Positions 44,308-54,062 of a stretch of 64,000 nt of DNA are shown in pieces. Origin of the DNA: Anaerolinea sp. (lineage in GTDB: Bacteria; Chloroflexota; Anaerolineae; Anaerolineales; Anaerolineaceae). The stretch covers positions 39,291 through 103,290 of the forward strand of contig PNON01000001.1 of assembly GCA_013824865.1 (NCBI GenBank), read 5' to 3'. Position numbers and translations under genes: made by a program. The first letter of the stretch is position 1. Each line of letters begins with the position of its first letter. Under the pieces are notes generated by a model, which saw only the letters and a list, made by a program, of their open reading frames with translations, made no database searches and was not told where the DNA came from.

Positions 44308-46497
44308 ATGAATAATCACATTACGGCTGAAACCCCCGTTACTTTCAGCCTTCCCCGCCGCATCAACAGACTGGCAGATTTTGCCTACAACTTGTGGTGG
44401 ATCTGGAATCCAGAAGCCATCCGTCTTTTTAACTTGATAGATAAAGCGCTCTGGGAAGCTGTGTATCATAACCCAATCGTTTTCCTGCGCGATGTAGGGC
44501 GGGCGCAATTGAATGCTGTTGTCAATGACCGTCATTTTCTGGATGCTTACGACCGGGTGATCAAAAACTTTGATTCTTATGTGAAGGGTAATCATACCTG
44601 GTACCATAAGACATATCCGAATGCAGGGGAGGAGCAGATCGCATACTTCTCTTTTGAATTTGGTTTACACGAATCCATCCCTGTGTATGCTGGCGGACTG
44701 GGGGTGCTCTCAGGCGACCATTTGAAGGAAGCAAGCGACCTGGGTTTACCATTGGTTGCTGTGGGTTTTCTATACACCCAGGGATATTTTTCGCAAAAGA
44801 TATCTGAAGATGGCTGGCAGGAAAATCGAAACCAAGCTTTGAAACTGGAAAATCTACCAGTCATGCCACTCAAGGACGAAAATGGCAAACCGGTCACGGT
44901 CAGTGTCGATTTGACTGGTAGAAAGGTGTTTGCAAAGCTCTGGCAGATCAACGTGGGCCGAGTTCCTTTGATCTTGTTGGATAGCAATGTGGAGCCGAAT
45001 AACGCCAGCGACCGCATGCTCACATCGCGCCTCTACAGCAACGACCTGGACCTGCGCATCTCTCAGGAGATCATCCTGGGCATTGGCGGGGTACGAGCGA
45101 TACGAGCGCTGGGGCTGAATCCAGCCGCCTGGCATATGAATGAAGGACATTCCGCATTTCTTACCCTGGAACGGGTGCGCGAAATGGTATTGCAAGGCAA
45201 GACATTTGAAGAAGCTTGCGAGGTAGTGAGGCGATCCAGCATCTTTACCACTCACACACCGGTGCCAGCTGGCAATGATGAATTTGCACTGTGGTTGATC
45301 GATAAATACTTCCCATTGTACTGGCAGGAATTAGGCATTACCCGGGACCAGTTCATTGATATTGCCCGTAATAAGGCCAAATGGGGTGGAGACGCATTTT
45401 CTTTGCCTGTCCTGGCGATGCACCTGGCAAATTATCGCAATGGCGTTTCTGAGCTGCATGGTGAGGTCTCCCGCAAGATGTGGCACTTCCTGTGGCCGGA
45501 TAAGCAGGAAAAGGATGTACCCATCTCGCATATCACCAATGGTGTGCACACCGGCACCTGGCTGGCCAGGCAGTTGCGCGGTCTGTTTGACCGTTACCTG
45601 GCTTCAGACTGGCTGGAGCGAATAGATGATCCGACAGTTTGGGATGGTATTGACAATATTCCCGACGCTGAATTATGGATGGTGCGCCGACATCTCAAAC
45701 GCAAGCTGATGGCGTATATCATGGAGCGATCGCGCAATACCTGGATATCCACCACCATCCACCCGGTGCAGATCATTGCCGGGGGTGCGTTGCTGGATCC
45801 GTATGCTTTGACTATCGGTTTTGCGCGTCGATTTGCCACTTATAAGCGAGCCAACCTGATTTTGCGGGATATGGATCGAATCATGAATTTACTTAACCAG
45901 CCAAACCACCCGGTGCAGATCATCTTTGCCGGAAAGGCGCATCCAGCGGATGAAGGTGGAAAACTGCTCATCCAGGAGGTGTACCGCGCGGTGAAAAATG
46001 CCCGCAATGGCGGCCGGCTGGTATTCCTGGAAGACTATGACATGAACATCGCCCGCTACCTGGTGCAGGGCGTGGATATCTGGTTGAATACCCCCCGCCG
46101 ACCGAATGAAGCATCCGGCACTTCGGGCGAAAAAGCTGCCATCAACGGTGTGCTTAATTTTTCAGTTCTTGATGGCTGGTGGCGGGAAGGTTTTAATGGC
46201 AAGAACGGCTGGGCTATCGGTGATGATATAGAGTACGCAGATCATGATGCACAGGATAGCGCGGATGCTGCTTCACTCTATGATACATTGGAAAATGAGA
46301 TCATCCCGATGTATTATGACCAGCGCAGCGCTGATAACCTTCCAGATGAATGGATGGCACGCATGAAAGAATCCATTCGCACCATGGCGCCACAGTTTTG
46401 CACCCGCCGTATGGTAAAAGAGTATATGACTGATATGTATCTGCCAGCCATGCAATCATCTGTTAATAAGGTTGTGGTTAATAAAGAGAAAGGCTAA
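44308..46497 (+). CDS. glgP: alpha-glucan phosphorylase (GlgP family, DUF3417 N-terminus)
   Basis: LADFAYNLWWIWNPEAIRLF, IAYFSFEFGLHESIPVYAGGLGVLSGDHLKEASDLGLPLVAVGFLY, HMNEGHSAFLTLERVRE, FTTHTPVPAGNDEF, NTPRRPNEASGTSGEKAAINGVLNFSVLDGWW. Confidence 0.95.
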   Translation: MNNHITAETPVTFSLPRRINRLADFAYNLWWIWNPEAIRLFNLIDKALWEAVYHNPIVFLRDVGRAQLNAVVNDRHFLDAYDRVIKNFDSYVKGNHTWYHKTYPNAGEEQIAYFSFEFGLHESIPVYAGGLGVLSGDHLKEASDLGLPLVAVGFLYTQGYFSQKISEDGWQENRNQALKLENLPVMPLKDENGKPVTVSVDLTGRKVFAKLWQINVGRVPLILLDSNVEPNNASDRMLTSRLYSNDLDLRISQEIILGIGGVRAIRALGLNPAAWHMNEGHSAFLTLERVREMVLQGKTFEEACEVVRRSSIFTTHTPVPAGNDEFALWLIDKYFPLYWQELGITRDQFIDIARNKAKWGGDAFSLPVLAMHLANYRNGVSELHGEVSRKMWHFLWPDKQEKDVPISHITNGVHTGTWLARQLRGLFDRYLASDWLERIDDPTVWDGIDNIPDAELWMVRRHLKRKLMAYIMERSRNTWISTTIHPVQIIAGGALLDPYALTIGFARRFATYKRANLILRDMDRIMNLLNQPNHPVQIIFAGKAHPADEGGKLLIQEVYRAVKNARNGGRLVFLEDYDMNIARYLVQGVDIWLNTPRRPNEASGTSGEKAAINGVLNFSVLDGWWREGFNGKNGWAIGDDIEYADHDAQDSADAASLYDTLENEIIPMYYDQRSADNLPDEWMARMKESIRTMAPQFCTRRMVKEYMTDMYLPAMQSSVNKVVVNKEKG

Positions 46498-46499
46498 CG

Positions 46500-47027
46500 A
46501 TGGACTGGTTATTGTCGGGCAGTGCATGGTTGGGGGCATTGTTTATTTTTGCAATGCGGGTGTTGGATATGACTTGCGATACGTTGCGGGTTTTATTTGT
46601 GGTGCGTGGAAAAAAGAAATTATCATGGATGCTGGGTTTTATACAGTCAGCTGTATTTATTGTTGCCATCAGCCAGGTGCTGACCCATTTGGATAACCCG
46701 CTGACAGTCATTGGATACGCTGCTGGTTTTGCCACTGGCAATGTGGTGGGCATGTATATTGAAGAGTATCTGGCCATCGGGCACACATCCATTCGGGTGG
46801 TCAGCTCCAGGCTTGGATCCCTGATCGCAGAGAAACTCCGTGAAGGCGGGTTTGCGGTCACTGAGATCCCAGCCCGCGGCAAAGATGGCATGGTGACTGT
46901 GCTGAATATTTCTGTTCTTCGTAAAGATGTGGATCGGGTGGATACGATTGTGCTCGAAGTTGACCCGGAAGCTTTCATGACCACCGAAGATATGCGTCCA
47001 TTACGGCGCGGTTTCTGGCGGTCGTAA
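46500..47027 (+). CDS. DUF2179/DUF5698 (UPF0316) membrane protein
   Basis: FAMRVLDMTCDTLRVLFVVRGKKKLSWMLGFIQSAVFIVAISQVLTHLDNPLTVIGYAAGFATGNVVGMYIEEYLAIG. Confidence 0.87.
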   Translation: MDWLLSGSAWLGALFIFAMRVLDMTCDTLRVLFVVRGKKKLSWMLGFIQSAVFIVAISQVLTHLDNPLTVIGYAAGFATGNVVGMYIEEYLAIGHTSIRVVSSRLGSLIAEKLREGGFAVTEIPARGKDGMVTVLNISVLRKDVDRVDTIVLEVDPEAFMTTEDMRPLRRGFWRS

Positions 47028-47071
47028 CGGGATTTTTGAGAAATCCGGAAACCGTGCTTCGAAGTCCAATT

Positions 47072-48376
47072 ATGATGGATAGAAATTTGCAAAATAAACA
47101 CATATGGGTTTATTTTTCTCTTCTTTTCGTCATCTTTCTAGGTGGTTGCAGTGATAGAACAACCTCTCTGCCAGTGATTGATCCTGAAGATCAGATTCAA
47201 CTGGCTGTCAGCACACAATTAGCACAAGCCAGGTTAACCCAGACTGCTGCCATAACGGGTACTCCGCAGGAACCAACCGCTGCTCCCACAGCCACTCCCA
47301 TCGTTCTACAAAACCCAATCACAGCCACAGTATGGCAGCAAGATCCGATGGTGGCGATCCTGCTTTACCATAGATATATCCCGATAGATAAAACGAATGA
47401 CTCGCGTATGAAGATGCAGTTGAGTGTCTTCCGCGCACAACTCGAGCAGCTTCATGCTGCGGGTTTTTCATTGGTCTCCCTGGAAGACTGGTTGAATGGA
47501 AAACTTGAATTATTGCCCGGAAAGCGGCCTCTTATCATCACCTTTGATGATCTGTTCTTTGCAGACCAGATTTATATCGAGGAAGATGGTGAACCCTCTC
47601 TTCGTTCTGGTTTGGGCGTTATGTGGCATTTTTATCAGGAGTATCCGGATTTTGGATTTAAACCCGCGCTGTTTTCCAATATGGGTGATAAATATTATGG
47701 AAATGTAATCCGCGGAGATTGGTTTTATGTGGAGAAGGGATGGCAGGACAGCCTGGCGCAGGCAATCGCCTGGTGTATTGAGCACGATGCCCTGGTTTAT
47801 AACCATTTCTATACCCACCCATCCCTGCCCAAATTAAATGCCACTGAAATAATTTGGGAAATGAAGAAAAATGATGAAGAGATTGTCAAAATTCTTTCCA
47901 GGATCGGTAAAGAAGATCTGGCAGAAAGATCAGCAAATATCATTTCTTTAACCTTTGGTGAATGGCCGGTCAGTGATAAGGGGAAGAATGCCATCTTAGA
48001 GTATGTTTCACCGTTGGGTAAACCGGTGCTGGGAATCGTTGAGGCTGAACCCTTCTATGTGCGTGAGAATCTTGTTCTTGCTCCCTATTTGGATGGGTAT
48101 AACCCGTACCATATTCCCCGCATTGAAGGTCAGCAGATCAATATTGATGAATTGATCAAAGACAAGGATTATTTACCGGTTGCGGGTGAATGCGAATTGA
48201 ACAACCCAGCTCCTGAAAATGAGGGAGACTCGGAATATCTCAGGATACATATCGCTGAAGCGGTTGCTTCAAACAGGTGCCCCGCCGGGGTATATGCCAT
48301 ATCGGGTTATTTATTCAGGGTGGATCAAAGTAGTGTGGAACAGATCAGCCTGCCCGATTATCCGCGTGAGTATTGA
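47072..48376 (+). CDS. polysaccharide deacetylase-like lipoprotein
   Basis: LGGCSDRT lipobox; VAILLYHRYIPIDKTNDSRMKMQLSVFRAQLEQLHAAGFSLVSLEDWLNGKLELLPGKRPLIITFDDLFF. Confidence 0.75.
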   Translation: MMDRNLQNKHIWVYFSLLFVIFLGGCSDRTTSLPVIDPEDQIQLAVSTQLAQARLTQTAAITGTPQEPTAAPTATPIVLQNPITATVWQQDPMVAILLYHRYIPIDKTNDSRMKMQLSVFRAQLEQLHAAGFSLVSLEDWLNGKLELLPGKRPLIITFDDLFFADQIYIEEDGEPSLRSGLGVMWHFYQEYPDFGFKPALFSNMGDKYYGNVIRGDWFYVEKGWQDSLAQAIAWCIEHDALVYNHFYTHPSLPKLNATEIIWEMKKNDEEIVKILSRIGKEDLAERSANIISLTFGEWPVSDKGKNAILEYVSPLGKPVLGIVEAEPFYVRENLVLAPYLDGYNPYHIPRIEGQQINIDELIKDKDYLPVAGECELNNPAPENEGDSEYLRIHIAEAVASNRCPAGVYAISGYLFRVDQSSVEQISLPDYPREY

Positions 48377-48454
48377 TTACCTGCCATTAGTTATCACCAC
48401 CGGGGATGTGCTCCCGGCGTGGATTTAGGCGCACATAATGCTTAAATCTTTGTT

Positions 48455-48596
48455 CCTCAGCGGGGACGCTGAGGATGAAGTGAGGTAGGGGCGACCCTAC
48501 GCGTCAGTACACCTTTTTGTTACCTTGAGCATAGCGAAAGGTCTCTGCCATTGGCTAAGCAAATGGTGCATTCAAATTCGAATGCACCCTACAAGC
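48455..48596. repeat. direct repeat copy 1 (about 142 bp) of intergenic tandem repeat pair
   Basis: cctcagcggggacgctgagg...ccttgagcatagcgaaaggtctctgccattggctaagcaaatggtgcattcaaattcgaatgcaccctacaagct. Confidence 0.9.
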
Positions 48597-48602
48597 TTAA
48601 TT

Positions 48603-48743
48603 CCTCAGCGGGGACGATGAGGACAAAGAGACGTAGGCGACTCTACGCGCCAGTCCACCTTTTTGTCACCTTGAGCATAGTGAAAGGTCTCTGCCATTGG
48701 CTAAGCAAATGGTGCATTCAAATTCGAATGCACCCTACAAGCT
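48603..48743. repeat. direct repeat copy 2 (about 141 bp)
   Basis: cctcagcggggacgatgagg...ccttgagcatagtgaaaggtctctgccattggctaagcaaatggtgcattcaaattcgaatgcaccctacaagct; near identical to copy 1. Confidence 0.9.
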
Positions 48744-48798
48744 GTGGCAGCCCGGGCGAGGGCAGGCGCTTGTGTTGCCATAATGGGTTTCGTTGTAG

Positions 48799-48819
48799 GG
48801 ACGAGGCGACGCCTCGTCC
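48799..48819. repeat. short palindromic repeat GGACGAGGCG-A-CGCCTCGTCC
   Basis: 10-bp perfect arms. Confidence 0.6.
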
Positions 48820-48844
48820 TTACGGTTCTTGTGCAGGATGACAT

Positions 48845-51800
48845 TTAATCCATCGGCCACCCTGGAATTGCCACATCCACCTCAGCCATCAGGCGGATGG
48901 TCTCTTTCAGCGCCACCACCACACGTTGATAGTGGTTGATATCCTCTCCGCTGAGTTTTCTCCCCTTGCGGTCTTTCAACCACTTGTCGCAAACTTGATA
49001 CCCGCCGATCTTGAATTTCCAGACCTCCTCCGGGACGCCCTCAAAATACTGCTTCGGGTTGATCCATACATTTCCGCTGGTGTACTGCACTTTTTCCACC
49101 AGGTGATCCCCGGCGACCGGATAACCGGTGATGAACTGCTCCACCCGCGGAGTTCGCAGCAAATGGAAATCGACCAGTTCCTTGCCCAGGCGCACCAGGG
49201 TTTTAAACAGCGGCAAGTTTGAGGTGAGCGGTAGTCGCGGGAAGTCGATCTTCAGAAATTCAGCATAGCGGCTGCGGTAGGTGGGCGAGTGGAAAACCGC
49301 GTAGGTGTAATAGAACACGTCCTCCGGCCCAAATGTGGAAACCAGGTCACCCTGCCCGTCTTCGATGAAGACCAAACCCAGAGCTCGGCTGGCGGAGGTA
49401 ATGAATGCTTGCGATAGGTTCGGTTTACGAGTAGTTTCGACTAGATCGAAAAGTGTGCCTTTTGTTTCATATGGGTTGGTATAAAGATATAAAGGGAAAT
49501 GATAGCCATTATTTGATGTTTTTGATGAAAGTATTATTTTTTCTGTGGTGAAAACTGTTGCGAAGATATGAGCAAATTCTTCCCCTTTATTAATTCTACT
49601 GGTTATGAGTGCCAAATTTTCTTCCCTCATTTGACACATGACACTAGGCCTAGGCATACTATGGAACCCTCTTGAATGACCGGTAAAAAATGTGAACCGG
49701 TTATCAAAAGGCCTATAAGTAATTCGAATAAAATTATCTGAATTCAATCTCGATTTTCGTAAATCCGCTTGAGCCAAAGAGATCTTCCAGTCTCTCGAGT
49801 CTTGTCCTAGATTGAATACTTGTCTAGCTTCTTCAATTGGTAAATCCATAAACTTAGTAATAGTTTTTATTGCTTCTGTTTTTTCCATATGTATTGCAAG
49901 TTCATCTCTGGAAGTAACAATACCAACCGAATTTACCGGAAAAATATCTTGAATATTCATCAATTTTAAATATTCACTAGAATTCAGCAGGTTTTGAGGT
50001 TTAAATAACCAATATGGTTCCTGTGGTTCTGTTATTGTCCAGTTAATACAAGAAATATCTACTGACTGTAAGGCAACGTATTTTTCATTTCTTCTCCCCC
50101 ATATTTCATGATGAAAAATTTTAGTACTGGGGCTATCATTTTCTAGTTTGTTTTTAATACCTAAAATAATAGCTACACCTTGTTGAATGTCGAATACATT
50201 TTCATCCTTTGACCCGTCTGGGCAAACTTCTTTTTTCTTGGAGTTCCCGTGTAAATCGAAAATGTAAAGTTCGTCAAAAGACTTATTTAAGTGTTTTCTT
50301 AGTCCTTTGAAAGTAGGGCCATCAATATAATTATGGTTCGTAATAAATGCCAATATTCCACAACTTGTTTTATTTATTCTCCACTCTGCAAATCTAATAA
50401 ATTTTATATAATCATCCTGTAACCCTTTTAGATTTCTTTCATTTAATCTAATGCCATCAATCTTATAATAATCCTTTACTAGTTCAGATATCCATGGTCC
50501 ATTATTTATTGATTCATAAGAATACGGCGGGTTTCCAAGTACGACCATGATGGGTGTTTGTTTTTTCACTACTGCAGCAGCATTAGCTTCATCGGTTATA
50601 TAATGCGCCAGTCCATCCAGCATTTCGCTCTTGGTCACGCCTTCATCCAGTGTATTGGTCAGGTACACTTTGAGTTGGTCGTCCTTCTGCCAGGCATAGC
50701 CCAGTTCTTCTTTTAACTGCAATCCCAGCTTGAGATGCGACATGACATACGGCGCCATGAGCAGCTCGAAACCAAAGATGCGCGGTAACAGGTGGTTATG
50801 AACATAATCCTGCCACTGCCCAAATTGCCCGCGTTCGCGCATTCGTTCATGCACCAACCTAAGGACAAAGTACAAAAATGTCCCGGTTCCGGCAGCCGGG
50901 TCGAGGATGTTTACCTCAGGGTCCGCCAATCCCAGCGGTTTGCCAAACTTCTCGCGCAGGATCCAATCCACCGAATTGACGATGAACCGCACCACCGGCT
51001 CCGGGGTGTAATACACGCCGCGGCTCTTGCGCAATTTAGGATCGTAAGCCGCCAGGAAGGTCTCATAAAAATGCACCACCGGGTCTTCAGTACGGGTACG
51101 CTTGCCGAAATCCGCCAGGATGGTTACCAGATTGGCACGTTTGAGCAATTCAGCAAGATCATCCAGGTAACTGGCGATGATCGAGCCATCCAGCTCTTCA
51201 CCCACATCCAGAAACAGACGGCGTAAGAACTTATTGGTACCCAGGTAAGTGTAGGCGCTCGCCCGGTTGAAAAGTTGCCCATCCGGCATGGCAACCCTTG
51301 CTGCAAACAGGCCATAAGCCATTGTCTGGGCATACAGGTCGGCAAATTCCGCCGGGGTCAGGTTGGGCAGCAGGTATTCTTTGAAAGCGTTGAACTGGCG
51401 GTGAAGCGCACCCTTCTCATCCATTTCATTTTTCAAATCTGCCAGGATCAGATCGCGCATGAAATGCGCCATGTGTGCCATGCGCTGTGCCAGGTCTTTG
51501 GCGGTGAACAGCATGGGGACTTCGACGTCAAAGAAACCCTGCAATAGCTTTGCGGTCTGGCTGATATTCTCATCATGGATGATCAAACGGTTGTTCTTAC
51601 CCACTTCAGCCACTTTTACCCGCAGCCGTTCCTTGCCGTTCACATACCAGCGAAATTCAAGGTAATCCGTCAGGATGAGGTTATTCAGCGCTTTCGTGTA
51701 GCGCTTCATCTGGTCTGTCTTTTCGATCTTATCCAGGTCAACACCCACATCCTTGGTTTCCACATAGCCCAGCGGGACCTTGCGGCGTTCCACAATAAAA

Positions 51801-51970
51801 TCGGGCGCGCCGCAATCAATATGCTTTGGGTCATTCGAGGCTTTGATGCCAGGCTGGTAACTTTCCAACAGGGCTTCCAGTGATGAGCGGTGGGTGTGCT
51901 CGGTGGCAATCCCGCGTTTTAAGTCCGCTTCGATTTTCTTCAAATAATCCCGGATTTCTGTATCCAACAT
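48845..51970 (-). CDS. type ISP / IIG-like restriction-modification fusion enzyme (PD-(D/E)XK nuclease plus N6-adenine methyltransferase)
   Basis: N-term CGAPDFIVERRKVPLGYVETKDVG (PD...ETK); RGVYYTPEPVVRFIVNSVDWIL; ILDPAAGTGTFLYFVLR; VVLGNPPYSYES (NPPY). Confidence 0.9.
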   Translation of the reverse strand: MLDTEIRDYLKKIEADLKRGIATEHTHRSSLEALLESYQPGIKASNDPKHIDCGAPDFIVERRKVPLGYVETKDVGVDLDKIEKTDQMKRYTKALNNLILTDYLEFRWYVNGKERLRVKVAEVGKNNRLIIHDENISQTAKLLQGFFDVEVPMLFTAKDLAQRMAHMAHFMRDLILADLKNEMDEKGALHRQFNAFKEYLLPNLTPAEFADLYAQTMAYGLFAARVAMPDGQLFNRASAYTYLGTNKFLRRLFLDVGEELDGSIIASYLDDLAELLKRANLVTILADFGKRTRTEDPVVHFYETFLAAYDPKLRKSRGVYYTPEPVVRFIVNSVDWILREKFGKPLGLADPEVNILDPAAGTGTFLYFVLRLVHERMRERGQFGQWQDYVHNHLLPRIFGFELLMAPYVMSHLKLGLQLKEELGYAWQKDDQLKVYLTNTLDEGVTKSEMLDGLAHYITDEANAAAVVKKQTPIMVVLGNPPYSYESINNGPWISELVKDYYKIDGIRLNERNLKGLQDDYIKFIRFAEWRINKTSCGILAFITNHNYIDGPTFKGLRKHLNKSFDELYIFDLHGNSKKKEVCPDGSKDENVFDIQQGVAIILGIKNKLENDSPSTKIFHHEIWGRRNEKYVALQSVDISCINWTITEPQEPYWLFKPQNLLNSSEYLKLMNIQDIFPVNSVGIVTSRDELAIHMEKTEAIKTITKFMDLPIEEARQVFNLGQDSRDWKISLAQADLRKSRLNSDNFIRITYRPFDNRFTFFTGHSRGFHSMPRPSVMCQMREENLALITSRINKGEEFAHIFATVFTTEKIILSSKTSNNGYHFPLYLYTNPYETKGTLFDLVETTRKPNLSQAFITSASRALGLVFIEDGQGDLVSTFGPEDVFYYTYAVFHSPTYRSRYAEFLKIDFPRLPLTSNLPLFKTLVRLGKELVDFHLLRTPRVEQFITGYPVAGDHLVEKVQYTSGNVWINPKQYFEGVPEEVWKFKIGGYQVCDKWLKDRKGRKLSGEDINHYQRVVVALKETIRLMAEVDVAIPGWPMD

Positions 51971-52317
51971 TTTCTCCTCGTGTAACCCGCTGCATATATA
52001 TATGATTATAGATGAATTCTGAGTTGGTGAATGCGAATATCAGTGCAATTAAACATGCTTGTTTTCATCTAACCATCCATCAATTATTTCTTTTGTCCCT
52101 TTTGTTCCCGAATCACCTGTCATTATTGACAGCTTGACGTGCATTGCTCCCTTCATATAATAGAGGAAGATCAGAAAATAATGTTAAAGGATTTAATTGA
52201 CAGGCGAATTACACACCATTACATTACAAAAATTAATTTGGGGAGCCGGTTTGTAATAAGGTGTCAAAAGAAACCGTAATCCCATCCCAGGTGTTCTATT
52301 AAAAAAAATGAGGTTCC

Positions 52318-53973
52318 ATGTCTGAATATGATCTGAAATCCGTAAAATTGCCCAAACTAACGGGCACGTCGCTAAAATTATTTGCTGCTGCCGTTGAAAG
52401 CCCGGCCATGCAGGGAGTCCTGTTACCATCCCTGCTCGAGAATGGCGGCATTCCCTTCCTGCAGGATTTGGATTTGTCTGAAGCCCCCACTTACTATCCG
52501 CTGGTGAAGGGCAATCACAAAATCAGGGTTGAGGATTTTAATCCGGACAAGGCAGCCAAACCTGCCGGATTCCCCTTCCGCACCATGATGGATTATGCGC
52601 GTGCCTATCGCAGTGGGGAGACCACCCCAGTTGAAGTGGCGGAACAGGTGCTGGCCGCCATCAAAGCCAGTGAGCAATCTGACCCCAACCTGAAGCTCTT
52701 TATTGCTATTTACCGGGAGGATGTCCTGGCGCAAGCCAAGGCTTCCACTGAACGTTTCGCGAAAAAGAAACCCCTAAGCCTGCTGGATGGGGTGCCTGTA
52801 GCGATAAAAGATGAAGTGGATATGGTTCCATATTCCACCACCGTGGGAACCCGCTTCCTGGGTCAGGAACCTGCCAAACAGGACTCTGAAGTGGTTGCCC
52901 GATTACGTGCTGCCGGCGCGCTGCTGGTGGGCAAGACCAACATGCATGAAATTGGCATCAACCCGAATGGGTATAACGATGCTTATGGTGCGGTTCGTAA
53001 TCCATACGATCCGACCTGTGACCCGGGTGGTTCAGCCAGCGGCAGCGCCGCAACCGTGGCATCCGGTGTGGTGCCAGCAGCCATTGGCGCGGATGGCGGC
53101 GGTTCCATCCGCATCCCGGCTTCATTGTGCGGGATCGTGGGTTTGAAAGCCACCTTCGGGCGCATCAGTGAACAAGGCGCCGCGCCCCTGTGTTGGAGCG
53201 TGGCGCATCTTGGGCCGCTGACTGTCAGCGTGGAGGACACGGCACTAATCTATAGTGTTATCGCAGGAGAAGATGCGCGCGACCCCAACACCCTGGATCA
53301 ACCGCCGGTCACCCTGCAGGGATGGAATGAGCGTGATTTGAAAGGGTTGACCGCTGGTATTTACCCCGAGTGGTTTGAGCATGCCGACCCGGAAGTAGTC
53401 AAGGTCAATTATGAGCTGGTGGAAAAACTGAAAGCGCGCGGCCTGGTGGTCAAGGAGATTAGTATTCCGGACTTGAATGCCACCCGGGTGGCCCATGCTG
53501 TTATCATCCTTTCAGAAATAGCCAGTTGTATGCGGCCGCACAGTCAAAAACGCAAATTACAGGGTGCAGCTGTGAGATTGACTCTGGTGATCGGCGAAGT
53601 GCTGACAGCCATGGATTACCTGCAGGCACAACGCATGCGCACACGCACCATGAACAACTTCAATAAAGTGCTGAAGGATGTGGATTTCATTCTAACCCCG
53701 GGCACCGCCCGTGTTTCTCAGCCAGTGCCGGATGGCGGGTACGCCAGCGGTTGGTCTGATCTCTCTTTGGATACTGAGATGATGCGTTTTATGATCCCCG
53801 GGAATCTCCTCGGGCTACCAGCGATCAGCTTCCCAAGCGGGTACGATTCACGCGGCATGCCGGTGGGGATGCAGGCTTTTGGGCGACATTGGGAAGAGAA
53901 TGTATTGCTGCGGGTGGCATATAACGCCGAGCAGGTTGTAACCCGCCAGCTTCCAGGCATGTATTTCGGTTAG
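52318..53973 (+). CDS. amidase (amidase signature family)
   Basis: LDGVPVAIKDEVDM, LLVGKTNMHEIGINPNGYNDAYGAVRNPYDPTCDPGGSASGSAATVASGVVPAAIGADGGGSIRIPASLCGIVGLKATFGRIS. Confidence 0.93.
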   Translation: MSEYDLKSVKLPKLTGTSLKLFAAAVESPAMQGVLLPSLLENGGIPFLQDLDLSEAPTYYPLVKGNHKIRVEDFNPDKAAKPAGFPFRTMMDYARAYRSGETTPVEVAEQVLAAIKASEQSDPNLKLFIAIYREDVLAQAKASTERFAKKKPLSLLDGVPVAIKDEVDMVPYSTTVGTRFLGQEPAKQDSEVVARLRAAGALLVGKTNMHEIGINPNGYNDAYGAVRNPYDPTCDPGGSASGSAATVASGVVPAAIGADGGGSIRIPASLCGIVGLKATFGRISEQGAAPLCWSVAHLGPLTVSVEDTALIYSVIAGEDARDPNTLDQPPVTLQGWNERDLKGLTAGIYPEWFEHADPEVVKVNYELVEKLKARGLVVKEISIPDLNATRVAHAVIILSEIASCMRPHSQKRKLQGAAVRLTLVIGEVLTAMDYLQAQRMRTRTMNNFNKVLKDVDFILTPGTARVSQPVPDGGYASGWSDLSLDTEMMRFMIPGNLLGLPAISFPSGYDSRGMPVGMQAFGRHWEENVLLRVAYNAEQVVTRQLPGMYFG

Positions 53974-53980
53974 GCTTTTT

Positions 53981-54007
53981 ACATCCCAGGCGTGCCGCCT
54001 GGGATGT
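53981..54007. terminator. hairpin downstream of amidase
   Basis: ACATCCCAGGCG-tgc-CGCCTGGGATGT, 12-bp perfect stem. Confidence 0.6.
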
Positions 54008-54062
54008 ATATTAATAACCTCTGGTCTTATTCTTGCACCGAAGCCTGTGTTAAGGAGTGACT

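Noticed and set aside
48455-48743. CRISPR array
   Set aside because: Only two long (~141 bp) directly repeated units with no short repeat/spacer periodicity and no cas genes.
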